This document shows positions 56,101 through 60,949 of a stretch of DNA of 60,949 bases, in pieces; the first letter of the stretch is position 1, and the number at the start of each line of letters is the position of its first letter. The translations under genes were made by a program, and so were the position numbers. Source of the DNA: JBJXGE01 sp046154185 (GTDB taxonomy: Bacteria > Planctomycetota > UBA8108 > UBA1146 > JAJFFE01); contig JBJXGE010000073.1 of the NCBI GenBank assembly GCA_046154185.1, forward strand, positions 1-60,949, written 5' to 3'. The notes beneath the pieces were generated by a model that saw only the letters and a program-made list of their open reading frames with translations, was not told where the DNA came from and did no database searches.

Positions 56101-58331
56101 GCCTCGACGATTCCGAATCCTTCCGCAAGACCCGCGCCGGCGGTGGCGTTCGAGTTGTTGATTGTCGTCGAGAGTGTGACCATGCTCGCGATCGCTGAGT
56201 CGGCCTCGATGCGTTCGAGCGACAGCGCCGTTTCGTCGAAGTCGAGCGCGACGCGAAAGCTCTCGGCGGCTGCGCCGAGGTTCGCCGTCACGACGAACTC
56301 GAGTGGCGTGTCGCCTTGCCCAGGCCCCAAGTCGTAACTGCGCAACGCGGGCACCGAGTACGTGAAATCCGCGACGCTGAGGGCGAGCACATCGCGCGCG
56401 GTGGCGACCCACAAATTGGTGCCCGCGGACGCGGCGCCGAAGAGGAGCAAGTCGAGCCCGCTGTCGTCATTGGTATCGACGAGTGTCACGGCCGGGTCCG
56501 CGAGCGCGCCGGTGACGGCGAGGCTCTCGACAGCAGCGAACGCGCTCAAGCTGTCGGTATTGTTGCGTTGGTAGTAATCGAGTCGCGGCGCGGCGCCGCC
56601 AAAGTACGCGACCAAATCGACGAGCTGCGCCGGGTCGCTGTTGGCGTTGCGAACACAAATCGCATCCGGCCCGCCACCCGCGAGCGGCACGACTTCACCC
56701 ACCCACGCCCCGCCTTGCGCGAGGCCGTTGCCCGAGTTCTTAAACACGAGGAGTCCCGTGGTGGTGCCGATGACCACGTCGAGGTCGCGATCCCCCTCGA
56801 AGTCGACGAGTTGAAAATCGGTGCGCACGATCGTCGGGTCGACGGTCAGCGTGCCGATAGGAACGAACTCGAAGTCGCTGTTGTTCGCAAAAACTCGGTA
56901 GCCGTCGCTGCCGCGGGTGATGAGGTCGAGACGACCATCGCGATCGAGATCGCCGATTTCGAGCTCCGTGACGTTACGCGGAATGGTCAGCAGATTCGGC
57001 ACGAACACTCGAGTGGTTCCGCCCGTCGCGGAAATCGAAATGCGCTGCTCGAAAAACGCCACTCCTTCGCGACCCGCAAGTACGAAGTCGAGGAGACCAT
57101 TGCCATCGATGTCGGCGACCTCGAACTCACTCGGCTCGCTCAAGCCGGGGAGCTCGATGGTTTCCGTCCGCACGAGGTCGAAGTCCAAGACTTCGAGCAC
57201 CGACACTTTACCGTCCGCGGTCAGCACCAAAATGTCAGAGTGACGATCGGCATTGAGATCCGCGCGTCGCATGGCGACCGGCGCGGCTCCGAGGCCGGTG
57301 AAGGCGCTCTGCCGCAAGTAACGGCCGTTCGAAGTACGGTACAGGAGACTTACTCCGCCGTTCGACTCGAGCACGACCAATTCAAGTCCGGCGTTCGGCA
57401 GGAACTCTCCCGACACGACCGCCATGGGCGCGGGAAAACTCAAACCAGCCTGTAGGTTCAGCGGCGCCGGCGCCGCGAATCCTTGGCGCGCGTGGCCGCC
57501 AGCGATGTCGAAGTAGTAAGTGTAGGGACGCAACTTGGGAGTCGTTGTCGAGGGCGCAACCGGCAGACTACTGATGGCGCGCGTCAGTGTTACGGCCACT
57601 CGCTCGCCGGGGACGAAGTCGGCGCCGGCGTTGAAGGTCGCGGAGTCGACGCCCGGACTCGAAGTGGCGCCGACCGGCGTCGGCGCGGCGCGAAACGTCA
57701 ACGCGCCGGGAAGCGAACCGCTGATGTCGCCGTAGACCCAGAACGATTGCGAGAGCACCGAGAAACCGAGCGCGGCAATCGCCGGGTCGAGCGCAACGAC
57801 CGTCGACTGCGTCGCTGGCACCGAGAAGTTCGCGGTGATCGCTGGGCGCAAGTTCTGTGCTTGAGAGTGGGCGATGGGAAGCGTGCTCGTGAGCGTGAAC
57901 TGATCGGGGTCGAGCGGACTCAGAGTCGTACCTGGCAGATCGCCGGCGATGCGAAAACTGAATGACGCGCTGCGGATTGGGCGTGCGACCGTGGTGACGA
58001 TGCCGCTCGTCAGGCTGACCGTGACGGTTTCGCCGGACGTGAAGATGTTCTCGTCGCCTTCAGCCAGCACGAGGAGCAGTTCGCGCGTCTCTTCGTCGTA
58101 GGTGGCGGTCACCTGGTGCGTGCCGGAATGGGAACCCATCACCGTGTAGTTGTTGGTATCGGTGACGGTCTCCGGTTCCATCGGCGTCGAAAAACCAACC
58201 GCAATCTCGGTGTCGGGGGCGACGCCGGTTGCGCCCGCTTCTGGGCGCGTATACAGAATGTTCGGCGCGAGATCGCAACCCGCCACCAAAAGAGTGAGAG
58301 ACAACAGCAGCGAAATTCTACTGAGACTCAT
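53160..58331 (-). CDS. Giant multidomain surface lipoprotein with dockerin-like tail
   Basis: This is a 1723-residue exported lipoprotein. The ATG at 58331 has AGGAGG nine bases upstream and begins a lipoprotein signal with lipobox VAGC (C19). In order: two Big_5-like Ig domains (about 22-285; RPEAGATGVAPDTEIAVGFS), an FG-GAP/VCBS propeller (about 289-650; ADLNADRHSDIL, DIDGNGLLDFV, DLDRDGRLDLI), a cohesin-like sandwich (about 652-820), four to five fibronectin-III-like modules (about 824-1175), two more cohesin-like domains (about 1177-1455), two IPT/TIG domains (about 1459-1620) and a dockerin-like pair (RGDVNLDGVVNIAD, DVNDDGVISAQDV). This tail has lost most of the cysteines and ends SSAAP rather than ACP. 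It is probably a surface adhesin or scaffold. Confidence 0.88.
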   Translation of the reverse strand: MSLSRISLLLSLTLLVAGCDLAPNILYTRPEAGATGVAPDTEIAVGFSTPMEPETVTDTNNYTVMGSHSGTHQVTATYDEETRELLLVLAEGDENIFTSGETVTVSLTSGIVTTVARPIRSASFSFRIAGDLPGTTLSPLDPDQFTLTSTLPIAHSQAQNLRPAITANFSVPATQSTVVALDPAIAALGFSVLSQSFWVYGDISGSLPGALTFRAAPTPVGATSSPGVDSATFNAGADFVPGERVAVTLTRAISSLPVAPSTTTPKLRPYTYYFDIAGGHARQGFAAPAPLNLQAGLSFPAPMAVVSGEFLPNAGLELVVLESNGGVSLLYRTSNGRYLRQSAFTGLGAAPVAMRRADLNADRHSDILVLTADGKVSVLEVLDFDLVRTETIELPGLSEPSEFEVADIDGNGLLDFVLAGREGVAFFEQRISISATGGTTRVFVPNLLTIPRNVTELEIGDLDRDGRLDLITRGSDGYRVFANNSDFEFVPIGTLTVDPTIVRTDFQLVDFEGDRDLDVVIGTTTGLLVFKNSGNGLAQGGAWVGEVVPLAGGGPDAICVRNANSDPAQLVDLVAYFGGAAPRLDYYQRNNTDSLSAFAAVESLAVTGALADPAVTLVDTNDDSGLDLLLFGAASAGTNLWVATARDVLALSVADFTYSVPALRSYDLGPGQGDTPLEFVVTANLGAAAESFRVALDFDETALSLERIEADSAIASMVTLSTTINNSNATAGAGLAEGFGIVEASATAAPIPAGQVGLVRYVFSLRSAEPGSYAYTLTNSLDDGDGTMDDTSNLVFLTGGSQTANPVFTPASGRFEVTASVPAVTNLTCAAGQVTTGSGEQIEVSDVVHLTWTIPSLTGATAYDLIRVLRNGSEIGELPGTAVAFTDFNPRADGVATYQVIGRQAGVSSPAAECSITLVAVIQDLVCLRTGSTLQLTWSLPASYTSIAIFIDGAQVAQIGGTQQGYTTTIDQNGHTIEVVGRIGADSAAPAVCVLPDLNPFATAPPTNVVLSVTGDDAQLSWVNGELYTSIEIRRFKDGALLSTVQLTDGQTVGFADPDLAPGLYSYSVSGDTATAPPSVFVTSNSVVVALLAPDQLVCASVGMSVQLTWNNRAAYSAIEIYRSDAPLVPRVILPGSATMHVDTVLTDGTYSYTVRGVLGAFESDSTACVVVIQNLLRVADLTTGVGLASTIEIRAQTLEPMSAFGFTLEYDGAPFQFGSITGPNGETITPSGPTDIAGSTRKTLTVSLSGLLLDPGQDVLLARIHGQVPSTFAVVGQTSLVLSNATFDYLAQAPALDNGSLVVRGDVLDVGELLEVEPGDEIFVPVFGTYDQEIQAFTALIAFDPALLVCSGYVLSAVIDAELNPFFTDLFVDDEAGVARMAVVGLGGAPPAVQTLLFFLQFTVNPAAEPGASSPLVLLDEYQFGTQPVIDTVFASGLTIHPLLVDGRVRVAGTAVLALDAIAPDHGPVAAATNVILTGSNFAPEMTVTWNGMTLQKSVTSSTQASVLYPAGLAAGTHPIRLTLDGQSVDGPTFSVEALTIAAVSPAASPYCSSSQIVITGTGMVASMTVKFKLGADEWVGTDVQVFDFGRSATLMSPTTLAPQADVDVELSQPLAAALETATLVGAFDFVSADFVRGDVNLDGVVNIADLSVLQALLLAGEAPVVLDAADVNDDGVISAQDVLDLRAFVTGTGTFSMPAPYPAPGPDPTADNLYGCSSAAP

Positions 58332-58605
58332 GCGGGTGCCTCCTCGGCGATGAATCAATGCAGCAACACTCAGGCGCAACTAAAAATCGGCGACGACGAA
58401 GCCGCTAGGTCGCGACCTCGCGTGAGGAAGATAATCGACGAGCCGCGCTCGTCGAGAAACACTCAGCGCTGAGTCGCGCCTTCGCGCAGTGAACAACGCC
58501 AACGTCTGAAGTCTTGCGTGATCCTCGAAACGTGGCGGAATTTTATCACCGCATTGCAAATCGTCAACGCGGGCGAAAAGCCCACATACGCCAAAAGAGC
58601 CTCCG

Positions 58606-58685
58606 CGCGCCGGAGGCGCGAACGTGTGGGGTGAGCCTTTTCGGGTCCGCCCGGAAAGGCCAAAGGCGAGATGGGGTGCTGCGGA
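58606..58685. repeat. Dispersed 80-bp structured repeat, copy 2 (interrupted)
   Basis: This is homologous to 53014-53092 across its hairpins. Its terminal palindrome is cut after GGGTGCTGCGGA by the MITE-like element and resumes at 58859 as CTGCGGACAGCAC. Confidence 0.78.
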
Positions 58686-58865
58686 CCTGATCTTGCCCCA
58701 CATCTCTACGCGCTGGACACGGCAGCAGTTCGAGAGTTCAGAGGCCAAGATCGTGAATCGATGTCGCACGTGCGACGTCGAGTTGCAGTCGTGGTTCTCA
58801 ACGATCGACAGTCGAAGCTATCGGTGTCCATTGCATAGAGATGTGGGTCAAGATCAGGCTGCGGA
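58679..58865. mobile_element. 173-bp fold-back MITE with 7-bp target duplication
   Basis: The element (58686-58858) has inverted ends of 35 bp (58686-58720 with 58824-58858, 31 of 35 matching, beginning CCTGATCTTG). A perfect 14-bp palindrome (GTCGCACGTGCGAC, 58763-58776) sits almost at its centre. It is flanked by direct repeats CTGCGGA (58679-58685 and 58859-58865) and sits inside a copy of the dispersed palindrome. It has no coding capacity, so it would need a transposase in trans. Confidence 0.75.
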
Positions 58866-58877
58866 CAGCACGCCTAG

Positions 58878-58913
58878 AAAAAGAGCAGCCCGGTCGAGTC
58901 GACCGGGCTGCTC
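58878..58913 (-). terminator. Intrinsic terminator after the 437-aa dockerin-tailed gene
   Basis: A 15-bp perfect inverted repeat (58883-58897 with 58899-58913, core GCAGCCCGGTCGA) is followed on the minus strand by TTTTT (58882-58878). It lies 26 bases past the stop codon at 58940. Confidence 0.9.
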
Positions 58914-58939
58914 AAATTCAGACTACTGAACCGGCCGTG

Positions 58940-60253
58940 TTACGGGCAGGCGGTATCGACGCAACCGAGGGCGATGTCGCCAGCGGCAGCGCTGCTACCG
59001 CAGTTCGGGAACGGCGCCGACGGAGCCGGGCCATCCAGGAACTGGTAGCTGATCGTGAACATGGCGTCCGAGATGTCGACCATGCCGTCGGCGTTCGCAT
59101 CGCAAGCCGCGAGGCAAGCGGCCGAATAGCCGTAGAACATGGTACCGATCGTGAAGATGCCATCCGCGACGTTGTTGATTCCGTCTTGGTTACAGTCCGA
59201 ACGGATGATCGTGACGGGCTGCGGCCCGCCCACGATGAAGTTGATCGCGCCGTCAACGAAGCCAGCGGGTTCGCTTTGACCAGCGATCACAACCACGTTC
59301 GCGACCGGCGGCATGCCGAGCGAATCGGTCCAGGTCAAGGGCGTGCTGTCGCCAATCGCGGGCGAACCGTTAATGGTGTAGTCGACAGAAATGACGTTCT
59401 TGAGGACGCCAAAGCTGAGGAATTCCGCACCGACGAACGAGTACACGACGCCAACGGTCCAGCCGTTCGGCAGCACTTGCGCGCCGACGAAGTCCGGACC
59501 GAGGGTCGCGAGTTCGCCGATCGGCAACACGTGCGATGCCGCCGGCCCTTGCGGCGTCAGATCCGCGGCGACGTTCGACAGACCCATCGAGAAACCTTGA
59601 GTCTGAAGAACAGGCGTCGTGTTCTGGCGAATGCCGAACGGAACGGTCACGCTGGTCGCGTCAAACGCGACGTCTTGCGTCGGAGCGACGTACTCGAAGG
59701 GAAGCGGACCGATAGCCGCCGACACTGTGCCGCAGCTCTGCACCGGGATCACCGACTGGCCGGAGACGACGACGACGACCGCGACGGGCGGCATGCCGAG
59801 CGTGCTCGAGTAACACACATCCGAAGTCTCGCCAGCGGCGAGGCCAGAAAGCGTGTAGCTCGCGAGGTTCAGTTCGAAGCCGGATCCGGGCGGCAGCGAC
59901 GCTGCACCGATGAAGCTGATCACGACGCCGACCGTCCAGCCGGCGGCAAGTTCGTTGATCTGGTTGAAGTCCGGCGGCAAGCCACCCTTCACGGTAGCCG
60001 TCGTCGAACCATTGACGACACTGCCAGCGACCAGCGTCAGATCAGCGACGTTGTGTCCAACACCGTAGGACCAACCGGCGACGTTGTTCGGGCTCGCATT
60101 CGAGTAGTTCACTTCAAGGGTGACGGTTTCACCGACCCCCGCCGTAGCATCCGAAACCGACAACTGGTGGTTCGGATCTTGCGCGCTCACTTGCGCGCCG
60201 AACGTCAGAACCGCGGCCAGTGCCGCGAGGCACGAGAAGTACTTCACTGTCAT
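58940..60253 (-). CDS. Secreted double cohesin-like protein with dockerin-like tail
   Basis: This is a 437-residue protein with signal peptide MTVKYFSCLAALAAVLTFG...SAQ. The ATG at 60253 follows GAGGAG by nine bases. Two related beta-sandwich domains follow (about 27-200 and 200-348). Shared segments include GWTVGVVISFIGA/GWTVGVVYSFVGA and LGMPPVAVVVVVSGQS/LGMPPVANVVVIAGQS. They resemble planctomycete cohesin-like domains. The tail (349-437) has SDCNQDGINNVADGI and ACDANADGMVDISDA loops and ends TACP. It is the most compact member with both modules, so it is a good candidate for testing self-assembly. Confidence 0.85.
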   Translation of the reverse strand: MTVKYFSCLAALAAVLTFGAQVSAQDPNHQLSVSDATAGVGETVTLEVNYSNASPNNVAGWSYGVGHNVADLTLVAGSVVNGSTTATVKGGLPPDFNQINELAAGWTVGVVISFIGAASLPPGSGFELNLASYTLSGLAAGETSDVCYSSTLGMPPVAVVVVVSGQSVIPVQSCGTVSAAIGPLPFEYVAPTQDVAFDATSVTVPFGIRQNTTPVLQTQGFSMGLSNVAADLTPQGPAASHVLPIGELATLGPDFVGAQVLPNGWTVGVVYSFVGAEFLSFGVLKNVISVDYTINGSPAIGDSTPLTWTDSLGMPPVANVVVIAGQSEPAGFVDGAINFIVGGPQPVTIIRSDCNQDGINNVADGIFTIGTMFYGYSAACLAACDANADGMVDISDAMFTISYQFLDGPAPSAPFPNCGSSAAAGDIALGCVDTACP

Positions 60254-60306
60254 TCCAAAACTCCTCATCTTTGAGTTCATGTTTCTAGCGTTTGCTTCGC
60301 TGCAAC

Positions 60307-60949
60307 TTAGCAAGCGGCGGTTTCGCAATCGAGAGTATCGTCGGTCGGGTCCGCACCGTCGGTGATCGGGCCCGGGTTCGGCGGCGGCGCACCAAACTTG
60401 AACAGGTAGTTCAAGAGGTAGACCGAGTCAGCAAGGTTGATCTTGCCGTCGTCGTTCGCGTCGCACGCGTCTTCGCAGTTGATCGGGAAGCCAGCGAACT
60501 GGTGTCCGAGCACCGAAGCCGCGTCCGCCAAGTCGACTTTGTCGTCGTCGTTACAGTCACCGCGCTTGAACGTCGGCACTGGTTGGACGTACACGCAGCA
60601 CGGGATGAACGAGATGTCCTGGAACGACTGGAAATCGACCACCACGATGTTCTCGATCGGCACTGAGCCGGCGCCGTCGGCGCCGTTACAGAACTCGACT
60701 TCGAGACACGCGTCGCACGGCGCGCTCGCCGAGATCGTCGCGTCGATGCAGCCGATCAACAGCGGCGTCGCGGTCGACGGCACCGTTTGACCAGCGAACG
60801 GCGGCAGCGCGTCGAGCAGGATACCTGCGACGAACTCGCAGCCATCGCCGTCCGACGGATCGTTGTCGACGTTGTAGTTCACGAACTCAGCGCCGACCGC
60901 GTCAGCGATCGAGCCGTCGATCGAGAACGTGCCGAAGGTCAACAGACAA
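60307..60949 (-). CDS. Secreted dockerin-tailed protein (5' end beyond window)
   Basis: Only the last about 213 residues are present; the frame is open at the right edge of the window. The visible part begins in a sandwich-like region (GCIDATISASAPCDACLEVE) and continues into FKRGDCNDDDKVDLADAA, then ACDANDDGKINLADSVYLL. It ends GADPTDDTLDCETAAC, lacking the final proline of its relatives. The gene ends 54 bases before the neighbour's start codon, so the two may be cotranscribed. Confidence 0.8.
   Translation of the reverse strand, partial: CLLTFGTFSIDGSIADAVGAEFVNYNVDNDPSDGDGCEFVAGILLDALPPFAGQTVPSTATPLLIGCIDATISASAPCDACLEVEFCNGADGAGSVPIENIVVVDFQSFQDISFIPCCVYVQPVPTFKRGDCNDDDKVDLADAASVLGHQFAGFPINCEDACDANDDGKINLADSVYLLNYLFKFGAPPPNPGPITDGADPTDDTLDCETAAC

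Larger units (their letters stand above)
58332..58939. other. Intergenic region (608 bp) made largely of repeats
   Basis: From right to left this holds the terminator of the downstream-flanking gene, a split palindrome, a 173-bp MITE-like element, copy 2 of the 80-bp repeat, a 14-bp palindrome ACTCAGCGCTGAGT (58461-58474) and the leader of the large lipoprotein gene. A 129-codon frame (58380-58769, minus) crosses the repeats and is not believable as a gene. Confidence 0.7.

Noticed and set aside
58380..58769. 129-codon minus-strand frame
   Set aside because: It is built from the dispersed repeat and the MITE end, with no start signal.
58883..58913. Long palindrome as an attachment site or resolvase site
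   Set aside because: It is followed by a T-tract on the minus strand just after a stop codon, so it is an ordinary terminator.

Overview
The window is high-GC, gene-dense bacterial DNA. It fits a member of the Planctomycetota, probably from a less-studied lineage. Four observations support this: several large secreted proteins carry dockerin-like and cohesin-like modules and FG-GAP repeats; there is a tandem DUF1080 protein and a FAS1 protein; there is a Ser/Thr kinase with a zinc-ribbon head; and extragenic palindromes are frequent. The phylum call is inferred from gene content; no 16S rRNA or tRNA gene was seen.

Layout. 1-9.0 kb: three secreted multidomain proteins that share a Cys-rich dockerin-like C-terminus (a GSDH-type dehydrogenase, a triple PPC-like repeat protein and an FG-GAP protein). 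9.1-14.8 kb: ornithine aminotransferase, then polyphosphate kinase facing a Ppx/GppA-SixA pair. 14.9-21.9 kb: a minus-strand, partly overlapping cluster for activating and transferring a sugar or phospho-polyol (membrane glycosyltransferase, tandem nucleotidyltransferase, GT2, membrane-GT/P-loop-kinase fusion, GDPD-like). 22-29 kb: tandem DUF1080 protein, FAS1 protein, SUI1/YciH factor and a glycine-rich giant lipoprotein. 29.8-35.8 kb: TonB-like-anchored squalene-cyclase-fold protein, NAD(P)HX epimerase, Ser/Thr kinase, GspC-like PDZ protein and oligoribonuclease. 35.8-38.9 kb: an overlapping regulatory operon of a degenerate sigma-54 AAA+ protein, an HD-GYP response regulator and a true sigma-54 activator. 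39-52.9 kb: pentapeptide-repeat protein, SMC, an NrdD-like protein without a glycyl-radical domain, NrdR with tandem NrdR-box-like sites, MnmE, YidC, a metallophosphoesterase and RadC. 53-60.9 kb: three more dockerin-tailed proteins, the last running off the window.

How genes work together. Six proteins end in the same module and several also carry cohesin-like sandwiches, so they may assemble with each other outside the cell (inference). HD-GYP and Orn lie convergently and could together take c-di-GMP through pGpG to GMP. PPK, Ppx and SixA form a polyphosphate and phosphatase island. YidC-MnmE is a remnant of the conserved origin-proximal gene order.

Most unusual signals: (i) the NrdR operon, which carries a radical-less NrdD homolog; (ii) a dispersed 20-bp palindrome next to terminators of secreted-protein genes, one copy of which is split by a 173-bp fold-back MITE with a 7-bp target duplication; (iii) the pseudo-sigma-54/HD-GYP operon; (iv) the tandem nucleotidyltransferase and the GT-kinase fusion.
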